This document shows positions 12,249 to 21,734 of a stretch of 64,000 nt of DNA, piece by piece. Numbering within the stretch: position 1 is the stretch's first letter; each line of letters starts with the position of its first letter. Under the pieces are notes generated by a model. That model was not told where the DNA came from, did not search any database, and worked only from the letters and a program-made list of their open reading frames with translations. Both the position numbers and the translations under genes were made by a program. The stretch lies in assembly GCA_021234155.1 (NCBI GenBank), contig JAJEKV010000063.1, forward strand, positions 7,005,710 through 7,069,709, written 5' to 3'. The stretch is from Isoetes taiwanensis. Lineage: Eukaryota; Streptophyta; Lycopodiopsida; Isoetales; Isoetaceae.

Positions 12249-12363
12249 TGAATTCTGTGATGGTCTTTAGCCAGTCTTATCAACCCCATGAAACTACACA
12301 TTAATGAAAATGTGTAGTTTCTTGGGGTTAGTCATACTGGCTGGAGGGCATCACAGGATTCAA
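12249..12363. other. Long imperfect fold-back, miRNA-precursor-like
   Basis: Arms of about 55 nt (12249-12303 and 12309-12363) pair at roughly 45 positions around a short AT-rich loop. The apical 13 bp (GAAACTACACATT) are perfect and mismatches are scattered singly. Size and pairing resemble a plant MIR hairpin or the inverted repeat of a small MITE. It sits inside the transposon between coding segments. Expression cannot be judged from sequence. Confidence 0.6.
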
Positions 12364-12517
12364 TGTTTTCGACATTGCATATAAAAAAAAATAATAAACT
12401 AATGACAGAAAAGTATAGTGCAAAATTGCGCCAGGCGCGAGTTTGTATTCATATTCCAAAAAAGTATATGTACATTTCTTCTGCAAAAAATGCGCCAGGC
12501 GCGAATTCTTTCTATCT

Positions 12518-12913
12518 CTACAATATGTCACACAGGCCTACTTCATCGGCCCAATTCCGCAAGAAGTCCCATCTGAACCACCCTGATATGACAGGATCCT
12601 CATCTTCCCTGCGGATGTCGAGTCTCCAAACCAGAGTGTTGTATCGATCCCTGATACTATAAATTAAATCCTCGTACTTATTTGTTGGCATGAGCCTTAC
12701 TAAGAGCATGAGGAGTCGGATATGTCCATAGATGCGATGAAAGTGTTCCCATGGCCCCTGATACAGACTGTCTACTGGATTCTCCAACTCTCTTTGAACG
12801 TTTTGAACAGCACAATCAAGTAATATCTTGTACAGGGTCCAGAGTTGATGGTCGTCCAGGGGAAGTGTATTTGATCTAGAAGCAGCCAGTGTCCATGCAT
12901 AAGGAAAATCCAT
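12518..12913 (-). CDS. Unrecognised 131-codon exon/ORF of the transposon
   Basis: An uninterrupted minus-strand frame starting MDFPYAWTLAASRS and ending FLRNWADEVGLCDIL. It is rich in Trp, Leu and Arg (LMLLVRLMPTNKYEDLIYSI, then RDRYNTLVWRLDIRREDED) and appears to be a soluble helical domain, with no signal peptide. It is the most upstream clear coding segment on the minus strand and may be the first exon of the gene that ends in the FCP1-like domain, or a separate small protein. No family recognised. Palindromes flank it on both sides. Confidence 0.5.
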   Translation of the reverse strand: MDFPYAWTLAASRSNTLPLDDHQLWTLYKILLDCAVQNVQRELENPVDSLYQGPWEHFHRIYGHIRLLMLLVRLMPTNKYEDLIYSIRDRYNTLVWRLDIRREDEDPVISGWFRWDFLRNWADEVGLCDIL

Positions 12914-13307
12914 GGCACTAGAAGGAGAGAAATTAAGTAATTAGCAAATAATATATTACTCTCCCCATAAAACTATTCTGAACATACATATTTCAAAACG
13001 CGCCAGGCGTGCTTTGTGTTTTTCAAATATCTATTTCAAACGCGCCTGGCGCGATTTGTATAGAGCCGTATGAAAAGAAAAGCCGAGCCGAGCTTTGATT
13101 AATCTAGTGGAAAAACGTAACCCAAAAATAGAAATGCGCCAAGCGCGATTTCTCCCATTCCAACATATTATTCTAACAAAATGCATAATGCAGAATGCAG
13201 AATGCAGAATTCAAAATATAAAGCCAGTATTAGTTCATTGTTTAGTTCAATATTTAGTTCATTGTTTTAGTTCATTATTTAGAGCAGATAGAGGAAGAGC
13301 TAGTGAA

Positions 13308-13353
13308 GATCTATGATCTATGATCTATGATCATAGATCATAGATCATAGATC
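13308..13353. repeat. Perfect 46-nt palindrome of GATCTAT units
   Basis: Three GATCTAT heptamers, a central GATC, then three ATAGATC heptamers. Further degenerate units run to about 13430. It lies between the minus-strand coding region and the plus-strand transposase gene. Confidence 0.95.
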
Positions 13354-13425
13354 ATAGAGCAAGATCATAGAGCAGATATGATCTATGATCTATGATTTCA
13401 GATCTAAGATATGATCTATGATTTC

Positions 13426-13593
13426 AGATCATTAATTAGAACAGATAGAGGAAGAGCTAGTGAAATAGAATAACTTCATTATTTTAGATCATTAATTAGA
13501 ACAGATAGAGGAAGAGCTAGTGAAATAGAATAACTTCATTATTTTAGATCATTAATTAGAACAGATAGAGGAAGAGCTAGTGAAATAGAATAA
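13426..13593 (+). repeat. 60-bp tandem repeat, about 2.8 copies
   Basis: Units at 13426-13485, 13486-13545 and 13546-13593 are identical over the shared length; each contains ACAGATAGAGGAAGAGCTAG. A partial copy of this core stands at about 13283-13305. Identical copies imply recent amplification or an assembly effect. Confidence 0.95.
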
Positions 13594-13749
13594 GAGCAGA
13601 TCATATAGGCAAGATAAGAGTTCATGTAAAAGTAACTGATTAAACTGTTTTGCTGAAGGTGGTAAATATACTGATGCATGTAAAAGTAAATAACATGCTT
13701 TCTGTAAAATAACTACTTTATGTAAAGAATGAGAGATACTAACCTATTT

Positions 13750-14400
13750 GTGTTCTGTACCTGAGAATTGAGCCTTTGACTTCGAGCCGAAACCAAAAGA
13801 TCGAAAACCAAAGTTGATTTGAGCCTTAAGAAGCCGAGAAAAGCAATAGCAGCCTAGAAGCCGAGAAGCTTTTTTAACACAAAAACCAAAGTTATTCAAA
13901 GTCAGAGAGATTGTACAGAGCCGAAAAGCCAAAAAAACCAGAGACATTCTTGCTGTAACATTCTTGTAATATATCCTACAAACCTTGGAGCCGAAAACAC
14001 CTTTGAGCCGAAAACCCTAAAGCAGATGATTGTAGAAGTTTAAAAAGCTCGAAAAGCCGAAGTTTAAAGCATATAGAAGTTTAGATTGAGTCGAGATTGA
14101 TGCGATAGAAGCCGAGAAGAAGATAGAAGTCGAGATTGAAGCCGAGAAAAACCACGTGAGATTGAAGCGCCGAGAAAAACCACAGAGATTGTGGAGCCAC
14201 AGAGATTGAAGCGAAAGTGAAAGCAGAAAGCGAAAGTGAAAGCCACAGAGATTGAAGCGAAAGCAGTTCAAAAGCGAAAGGTGATAGATCGAAAAGCGCA
14301 CTGCAGGTCGGGTTCGAAGAGAGACGTAAAAGCCGGAAAAGTTGGAAAGGGATTGTAAACCGGAAATAATAATCCGCTTTTTAAAATTTTTCAGATCAGC
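13750..14400. repeat. GA-rich low-complexity tract between the divergent genes
   Basis: Purine-rich on the plus strand with many degenerate GCCGAGAA, GCCGAAAA and GAGATTGAAGCGAAAG units. Open frames here are by-products of the composition. Its place between the divergent coding regions makes it a candidate promoter/5' UTR region. Confidence 0.6.
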
Positions 14401-14814
14401 CATAATAACGCTTGAACATTTATTGCAAGGGTTATATAAGTTATAAGATTTAAGGTTAATAGTTTTAAGGTTTATAAGTTAAAGTTATTAGTTAAGGTTA
14501 ATATTTTTAAGTTCATAAATAAGGTTATAAGTTTAAAAATTTATGAATTTGAATTTAGAAGTTTTAAGTTTTAGAAGTTTTAGGCTAAGGTTATATTTAT
14601 TGAAGGTTAGAAGTTTTAACCTTAAAACTTCTAACCTTAAAAGTGCTAACCTAAAGCCTTAAAGTTGTTTTTAAGGTTACAACATTTAAGGTTATTATAA
14701 GTTAATATATTATAGGTTAACTTATTATTATTATAGATTAAGTTATTATAGGTTATTATTAAGGTTAACTTTCATTTAAGAACATGTTAGGGAGATGTTA
14801 TTTGGATATGCTAA

Positions 14815-14970
14815 TTTACTATAGGCATTTACCTAATTTACCTAATTTACCTAATTTATAGGCATTTACCTAATTTATAGGCATTTACCTAATTTACCTA
14901 ATTTATAGGCATTTACCTAATTTACTATTTGGATGTTATTTGGATATGCTAATTTACCTAATTTATTCAT
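14815..14970 (+). repeat. Tandem ATTTACCTA repeats before the transposase exon
   Basis: ATTTACCTA units and a longer version with TATAGGC recur across the stretch. They run into a pyrimidine-rich ...TTCATTTTAG acceptor at 14975, so the repeats probably lie in an intron or leader of the transposase gene. The 14400-14815 part before it is AT-rich with GGTTATA and TTTAAG motifs and has no gene. Confidence 0.8.
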
Positions 14971-14975
14971 TTTAG

Positions 14976-17928
14976 GTCAATGGCATGCAAAATGCTAAAT
15001 CCCCCAAGGCCCCCAATGATGGTGATCAAGGCAAGGAAAAATCCCCAACTAATGAAGATGACAAAGATGATGGGAAAGGAAAGGAAAAGACCAGAAATGA
15101 AAAGGATGAAGATGACAAAGATGATGGCAAAGGAAAGGAAAAGACCTCAAATGAAAAGGATGATGCCACAGGAAAGGAAATTGTACTTTATACTCGGGTC
15201 GATTGGAAAACAAAAGGTCAAGATCCCGCATGCATGCAACAGAGGCAAGAGGGAGAAGGGATTATTGTTCTAGCAGATCCTATCAATGCAAGTTGAATGA
15301 TGAAAGATTAGGGAGGACAAAGTTAGGTGTGGCAATCTCAAAATTATATGACAATTGGAAGGAAAAGGGTTCAGTGCAAACAAGAATGCCTAGCTTGTGT
15401 GAAGCAACTAGAGGTTCCAACTATTGTTGCATGGCCTAGGGGGAAGATTCAACCGGAGGGGAACTACACGTTTCCTTTAGATGTAGAACCATTGTCAACA
15501 ATGTTCACACAGTGTAGCAAGAGGCCACTTCCAACTTTCAAACATTATCCCACCAAAAGATGCAAGTCAGATTATGATTGTTCTCCTGAAGCCCTGATGA
15601 AGGTTAGAGGAAGTGAATGTTGTTGGGCCTCCTGTATTAGAATGTTCACAATAGAGGAGTTGGTGGGAGCAAGAGCTACATATCAGGAACATAAGTGTGA
15701 TAGCAGGAGGAATTTCATGTACACCATATTTGGCTATGCAATTCAGGATGAAAGATCAAAGAAGAAAAGATTCCCATTGAATGGAAAGTGGATATGTTCA
15801 AAAGCATGGATGGCTATACATGGAATTCCAACCTCTTCTTGGCACAACTGGCAAAAGAGACATGAAAATGGTAGTAAAATTGCATTGCATGGGAACACTG
15901 GCCTGGTAAGGCCTACCTCAAGAACTATAGCTGCAAAGGAAATATTTGAAAGATATGTGGATTTCAATGCAGAAAATATGCCACATAAGAGTAAGAAGGA
16001 TGAACAGGGTAGAGTTATTGTTGAAAAGAGATTGCCATCCCATTATATTAGAGGAAATAAATGCATTGCTTCGGGAACTTGGAGTGGCCTCTATATCCCA
16101 GCCCAGTTTTAGTAGGCTATGGAATAAGCATTTCAAGCATGTGACCATAGCAACTTCAAACAACTTTGCCAAGTGCAATTTATGTGCTAAGCTGAAGGAG
16201 ACACTAGATAAGACTGTGCAACCAAGTCTAAGGGCAAAGATAAGGGAACATATGAAGGACCATATGACAGATCAACTATCATGTAGATAAACTTATTGGA
16301 TGTGGAGGACCTTATCTGCAATGGAACCTAATAACTATCTATGTATTATACATGATAAAATGGACCAACGTAAGACTTGTCTTCCACAATTCAAGTACAT
16401 TCCTAAGTCATGTGGAAGATCATACCCTTTGCGATTTCAATGATCGGGGCAATATTGCATGGGCAGTCTGCACCTATTATGGCCATTTCAGTTTAGAGTT
16501 GTGGAGTGATGGTCCAGATTTTCACATTGGGAGTATCATGAGGTGTTTAAGAAACTATGAGAAGGGTTACAATGGTCACCCATGGGATCCTACAAGCCTA
16601 GCCGTGCACTACATAGTGCATTGTTGGATGGAACCCCTAATAGTATTGAAAAGTTTAGCAAGGCAAGATTTAGGAGGAATGGACCTAATGAACATGTTGG
16701 AGCTTCAACATCTCGTGCTAAACCTCGAGATGCCCGTAAAGCTCCTCTTGCAACTAGATAATTGTGCTGGTCAAAATAAGAACAGTGGATGTTTTCTTTC
16801 CTATCCTACTTAACAATTTGTGGGTATTTTTGAAAGAGTCAATTTGGGGTTCCTAATGCCGTGACATACTCATGAGGATGTGGATGCATTGTTTGGAAAA
16901 TATAGTCATGTATTGAGACGGCAGACAGCTACCAACTTTCCTGTGCTATTGGAAATATTTCATGGATGTACAAATCCATCTCCTATAGGATCTATCATAG
17001 AAGAAGTGCCCGATTGGAAGAGTTTTGTGGATGGTTATGCTCTCGACATGGAAGGTCATTCTAGACCTCTTCAATTCACTTTTTGGGTGAGAGAAGGGAT
17101 TCCAATCATGCAATGGAAAATGAGACCTTCAGAGGAGATTTGGAGAGGTGGGGCAGAAATTTGGCATGTGGATGCAAATGGCAAGCCTATGATACCTCCC
17201 CGGTCAACCAAAAGCTCTAAAACCAACTGAAGAAGTCAAGCAATTGGGATTGACTAAGGATGGCATCAATGACTACATCAAGCATTGGCAAACTAATTCA
17301 GATGAGACTAATCGTGCATTGATAGATTATTGGAAGAAGGCGATCAACTTGTTGGATGAGGTAGACACATCCTCAGAAGAGGTGAAAGAAGGGTGGTTCC
17401 CTAAAAGTAAGTGGAAAACATTTGGGCCGATTTAAGATGATGGTACCATTAGTAGCATTGTGAAGGCATATGCTCCTCCTCAACTGATAAACACTATGTT
17501 GGTCCTAAGAAGGATAGGCCAAAATATCTAGGCATGGATTGTTATGAACCTTCTAATCGACGTGGAGTGCCACCAATTTGTAGTAGTAAAACCAAAGCAG
17601 ATCTAGAGACCTATCCAAAGGTGGTTGGGATGGACTATCTCGGATATTTGCAAAGAAGAAGGTGATGTTAACTTCAATAAGGTGCGCGTGGAATGGTGGT
17701 GTCCAAAGACATCGCTTGAGTAATGTCACCGATAAAGAAAGATATTCAGATTGTTGGACAAAGAGGTGGAGGAGAAATCCAAGTGATCCTGATCTTTGGC
17801 TAGACATTGAAACCGTATTGTACTCGTGGACTCCAAAAACTATTCCTAGTAAAACAGCGAGAGTTACAATACCTCAGGATGTAAGGAATAAGGTTCTCAT
17901 ATCCTTGGGGATGCTAGTGGAAAAATGA
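14976..17928 (+). pseudogene. DUF7869-type DDE-like putative transposase, frame-disrupted
   Basis: Putative transposase. After a likely splice acceptor at 14974-14975 comes a charged start (MQNAKSPKAPNDG) with two copies of EDDKDDGKGKEKT. A Cys-containing part follows (CCWASCIRMFTIEELVGAR, about 15620; WICSKAWMAIHGIPTSSWHN, about 15790), then SFSRLW...HV with FAKCNLC (16105-16190). Catalytic-looking motifs stand in the family order: HDKMD at 16351-16365, LDNCAGQNKN at 16754-16783, HTHEDVDALF from 16865. These match the conserved blocks of the DUF7869 family as I know it, which I infer to be an RNase-H-like fold. The frame is broken near 15430, 16050, 16290-16440, 16800, 17225 and after 17435. 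The C-terminus reads to 17925 (LISLGMLVEK). It sits next to the right TIR, as transposases often do. Confidence 0.8.
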
Positions 17929-17959
17929 AAAACAATTACTATGTATCTTTTCTACAGTT

Positions 17960-17965
17960 AATAAA
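17960..17965 (+). terminator. Polyadenylation signal AATAAA
   Basis: AATAAA occurs 32 bp after the stop codon of the putative transposase, with T-rich sequence following. It is the natural 3' end signal for that gene. Confidence 0.55.
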
Positions 17966-18076
17966 AGTTGTGTACTACTTGAGTTCCATGATATATGATT
18001 TTGTAATTTGAAGTTAAGGTGTGAGTTTATATTCCCGTGTGTGATTATATGTTAACGTCTATTCTAGTCTAAGGGC

Positions 18077-18123
18077 AACAAAGTTACTAAAAAAGTGAAT
18101 TTAACAAAGTTACTAAAAAAGTG
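18077..18123 (+). repeat. Two 21-bp subterminal repeats
   Basis: AACAAAGTTACTAAAAAAGTG occurs at 18077-18097 and 18103-18123, 26 bp apart, just inside the right TIR. Subterminal repeats are often transposase-binding sites in DNA transposons; no matching pair was seen at the left end. Confidence 0.85.
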
Positions 18124-18148
18124 CAATATAAAATTTATCCCAAAATTA

Positions 18149-18180
18149 AGACATAATCCCAATTTAATTGAATGATGGTT
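18149..18180 (-). repeat. Right terminal inverted repeat of the 12.4-kb transposon
   Basis: Exact reverse complement of 5771-5802, followed by AAAG at 18181-18184. Two tandem 21-bp subterminal repeats lie just inside (18077-18123). Confidence 0.93.
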
Positions 18181-18291
18181 AAAGTGTTTTTGAGTAGATT
18201 ATATGTGTAAACGTACTTAACTAAGCTGAGTTAGCAAGTAACGGCTTTTGTTTTAGTTAAATTGGACATTTTTAGAGCAAGTAGTGAGGAT

Positions 18292-18358
18292 GTCTCACAC
18301 GTCGCGCCAGAAGCAAAACCAAGACTCTAGGTCTTGACCTTGGCGCAACGTGTGAGAC
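18292..18358. repeat. Hairpin with CTCACACG / CGTGTGAG ends, copy 1
   Basis: Imperfect inverted repeat: GTCTCACACGTCGCGCCA pairs with TGGCGCAACGTGTGAGAC, and a second palindrome (AAGACTCTAGGTCTT) is in the centre. It lies about 110 bp outside the transposon and 189 bp from the next copy. Confidence 0.8.
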
Positions 18359-18479
18359 CATACCAAAACACCTCCAAATCGACCAAGTAAGGGGCCAATC
18401 TTGCCTAACTCGATGAGACTAGCATGATTTGACCCTTAGATCACTCAGATTGGACAAGTTTTGACCAAGATAGGCCAAA

Positions 18480-18548
18480 TGTCTCACACGTCGCGCCAGA
18501 AGCCAAACCAAAAATTTATGTTTTGCCCTGGGCGCATCATGTGAGACA
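18480..18548. repeat. Hairpin with CTCACACG / ATGTGAG ends, copy 2
   Basis: TGTCTCACACGTCGCGCC pairs with GGGCGCATCATGTGAGACA. The left arm is nearly identical to copy 1, while the loop differs. The 18550-18750 sequence that follows reads like an LTR or 5' leader of a plant retrotransposon. Confidence 0.8.
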
Positions 18549-18945
18549 TCCAAACTTTGAACCTCCATAACTTGAGCTACAAAGCTCCAAATCACCTGAA
18601 ATTTGTTGCAATAGGACCGTTAGACAGTTTAGAATCCATTTATGACCTCAAATTAGGCTAGAAATGTCAAACCCCAGCTCAAAATGACCAAAATTGCTCA
18701 AACCCTTGAATTGTTTTTCCAAACTGGTTTGTTTGTAAATAGAAGCATACCCCATTAGTACCTCGCAAGTATTGCTCTAGGCTCGAAGCTGATGCCTCAC
18801 TCCTAGATAGAAGTCCTCAAGAACACCCCTTTGTTATAGTCATCTAGACCTCAGCATAGCAACCCAAGTTCAACTGTTCGTACATCACCTCTGCTCATGC
18901 CAAAGGCATAAACCTTGACCTAATTATGTGTCCTTCTAATAGAGT

Positions 18946-19871
18946 TTGACTTATATAGCCACCACATTGACATCCCCTATTGCCAGGATACCTAGAAAGG
19001 AGCTAGAGTCTAGAGTCGCCAAAGTCACTCCATGTGTAGAGATTGGACCTCCCCAAAAAAAAAAAACCAACTTTGCTAGGACCTTAGAGTATGCCTCAAA
19101 CATCATGAAGGCTTTGCAAAACAAACCTCATTTCACGCCATACCACACGTCCTAATGTCCATAGACTTGTAGATTATAGATATGTCTCCAGTAATGCTGC
19201 TCGAGCCATCTTGCTTGCTTATAGAGCCCAGAATGTTGTAGGAGAGCCCTTCAAGTAGACCCTTAGACTCTAGGATATACGAGCGTTGCTTTCGAAGTAC
19301 AGGGCCAGAGCCACAGAAGAGCTAGAGGCGCAACTTCTTGAAGACATCGAGGTCCTAGCCGATGTACAGACAGATAAGGAGAGGAGAACGAAAAGGCAGA
19401 CCCAAGAAAGGGAAGCACAACGACAAACACCTCAACTGACAAACAAGTAGAACAGGACACCACCGGCCTATCATCAATCTTCATCAAATGGGAAGAATAT
19501 TTGGTAACCAACGGCATCAAGAATTTTCTAGATGTCAAGCTCCCGGCTACCACGTCCACGAGCTCACATCAGAAAGAGGATCTCAACGCCTTCACCAACT
19601 CGACGCACAAGAGTTTCAAATGGAAGAACACCAGGCAGCAAAATATAGGTGCAGGAAGACGTTAGACATCGATGCCATGTTAGCATCACGAGCTAGGGCC
19701 AGAGGGCATAATCTTCCGTCGAGGAGAGAAGTCATGGCGACACAGGAGCGTATAGAAACCGGAGGGAAGACCACCACGACCTTGCAGCCCAGCAGCTCAA
19801 GCGAATGTCATGCAACGTCAACAAAAGGACCAACCAAGCTAGGCAACCACAAACCCGGGGGATTCACCTAA
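18946..19871 (+). pseudogene. Possible gag-like retroelement remnant
   Basis: A charged, helix-prone plus-strand reading that changes frame: FARTLEYASNIMKALQNKPH (about 19070), AARAILLAYRAQNVVGEPF (about 19200), then YRARATEELEAQLLEDIEVL with TDKERRTKRQTQER (19297-19420), and further basic/Gln-rich sequence to 19870. No CCHC knuckle, protease or RT is visible. Composition and the LTR-like leader upstream suggest a decayed gag, but this is inference. Confidence 0.3.
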
Positions 19872-21402
19872 CAATGGATGTATACATCATCTGCATTCCT
19901 CAACTTGGTTAAAACCCCCCCTTATAAGGTTGCACACCATTAAAAACCTCCCTTATACGGATTATCATTTGTCAACTATTTAGATCCCCTATCTTAGAAT
20001 AGCATTTCGTAACTTCCTTACATGACTGTCGCTTCCTTATAATCTATGATGCAATTTTGCAAATGGGTGCCCCCTTCCTTACAAGATACAATGCTATTTT
20101 GTAACTCATTATTTTGAATAAAAATGTGACATAAAATTCTATATGATATCTAATAATGCTAGTGCATTGCAAAACGAGTTTAATGTAGCTAAAAGTGATG
20201 GATACAATGTTCATGCCATTTTAGGGCTCTGTTTTACTTGCTCCAGGAGTCAAACCCGCCTCCCAGACTCTGCTTGAGCGATCTAGCTCATTAGTTTCCC
20301 TTTCTAGCTTCATCTTCTAGCAGTTCATCAGGATGGTCGAGTTCAGAGCAGGAGGAGCGAGCCAAGATCAGGTATTTTGTCAATTTAATAGCCTAAACCG
20401 TCTTCCAGTCATCGAACCAGTAGGTTTAGCCTATTAAATTGCCCATAGCAGCCATTTAGATCCCCAGATACCAAGCTCTAACTAAAGAACCTAACTCTAT
20501 GATATAGATTAGATCTTGTTCTTTAGTTATTCTGTGATATGTATGATGATGTATCTCTATGGACTCATTGTATTGGGAAGGGGGGTAGAGACCCTAAAGC
20601 CTGGTAGTTGATGCTCCTAGCTAGCCTCTTTAGCACACTGTAAATTCGCCCGTGGTACAAGAGCCACACCGGGTTGTGGGTGAAGGGCCAGGACCGGGCT
20701 TATAAGGAGGTTCGTGTTCGACTCTTGAACGATCCCTCATTTGTGTAAGGTCTCTGGGGGATCACTGTGGACTAGGTCTAATGTCTTGCCACTGCGTGTG
20801 GGCAAGGCATGGGCTCGACACCCGTGGAGTGATGCGTCACTCTCCATTGGGTTCAGGTCGAATAAGGGCAGTGGCCCTCTAGTCACCTTGAGTCAGCATG
20901 TAGATCTGCGGAGGGAGTGATCCCACCGCCCCATCGGGAACCGGGAGATGCAACCCCAGAATAGCCCCTTTGGCTATATGCATCCGGGCGGCTGGGTCAG
21001 GTCCCAACACTTTTCAACCTACTCGCAAAGTGTGCTGTGGAGGGGCGGATGGAGTGGACTACCCTAAGCCATGTTCTTATGCCACCAAATCCATTGCCAT
21101 GAATTTGCAATGCGCAATGAACTCGAGACCCAAGCCGTCACCATCCCTTTTAGTCTGAGCCTTGGGTAGGATCCCATATGTGATGTACTGATCTTTGTCT
21201 ATGCAGATATATGATGAGCCATCCTTCGAGATGCATCACTCTCCATTGGGTTCAAGTCGAATAAGGGCAGTGGCCCTCTAGTCACCTTAGAATAATTCTA
21301 ATAATTGTGTAACTATAATAATAATTGTATGCATCAAGTTGATTGCGGGTTAGGAAGATCCCAAGGTGGGGAGACCCACGATGCTGCGGACATCATCATT
21401 TC

Positions 21403-21415
21403 AAGGTGGGGAGAA
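21403..21415 (+). promoter_or_regulatory. Polypurine tract before an LTR start
   Basis: AAGGTGGGGAGAA immediately precedes TGTGACG at 21416, the standard plus-strand primer arrangement of plant Ty3/gypsy elements. Equivalent tracts occur at about 22964-22976 and 24534-24546. Confidence 0.75.
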
Positions 21416-21724
21416 TGTGACGTTCCAAAGCCACGATACTCGGTCCCGGGTGTATCTCGATCTTTCAAATCGCAGCGTTGCCACCGCACATCCATCCCGA
21501 CCGACGCGGTAAGCGTGTAGCCAAGCAGGTAGCACCCTAGGGGGCAACTTGCAAGGTGTGTGCATTTATTAATGTGCACATTTACCCATGTGCACATTTA
21601 TCCAAGTGTACACATTTACCCATGTGGACACTTCATGCCACCTAGTTATTAAAGGCAAGTGGGCCACACCCAATTATCCCACATGCTTAAAGGGATAATG
21701 GGAAACCCTAGCCCTAACCCTTTG

Positions 21725-21734
21725 TCTATATAGG
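21725..21734 (+). promoter_or_regulatory. TATA box of the LTR promoter
   Basis: TCTATATAGG, about 310 bp into the LTR, is conserved in each unit. About 30 bp downstream lies the point where the truncated first unit begins, supporting it as the transcription start region. Confidence 0.55.

Larger units (their letters stand above)
5806..13152. repeat. Family of GC-rich palindromes confined to the transposon
   Basis: At least 12-14 copies of a palindromic core close to AATCGCGCCAGGCGCGATT. Clear copies: 7327-7343, 7393-7412, 9504-9523, 9538-9557, 9678-9697, 9752-9772, 10984-11004, 12422-12443, 12489-12505, 12995-13014, 13037-13057 and 13131-13152; weaker ones at about 6108, 9615 and 11054. They stand in AT-rich surroundings, and in several cases the complementarity continues into flanking bases that differ from copy to copy. 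None is seen elsewhere in the window; the nearest relatives are hairpins at 18.3 kb. They could be transposase-binding or heterochromatin-forming sites; this is not known. Confidence 0.85.
5771..18180. mobile_element. 12.4-kb TIR DNA transposon with DUF7869-type and FCP1-like genes
   Basis: The ends are perfect 32-bp inverted repeats (5771-5802 and 18149-18180) starting AACCATCATTCAATT, flanked on both sides by AAAG (5767-5770 and 18181-18184), which reads as a 4-bp target-site duplication. Inside are a plus-strand DDE-like gene at the right (14976-17928, with a polyadenylation signal 184 bp before the right TIR) and a minus-strand coding region from about 12.9 to 6.7 kb that ends in an FCP1-like domain. 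Between the two sit GA-rich and tandem repeats, a plausible shared promoter region. The element also carries a family of GC palindromes and a long fold-back. I know of no named superfamily with this combination. Ends and gene content are seen; mobility is inferred. Confidence 0.88.

Noticed and set aside
13308..13593. CRISPR-like array from regular repeats
   Set aside because: Repeats are directly adjacent with no unique spacers; a simple tandem array in a plant context.
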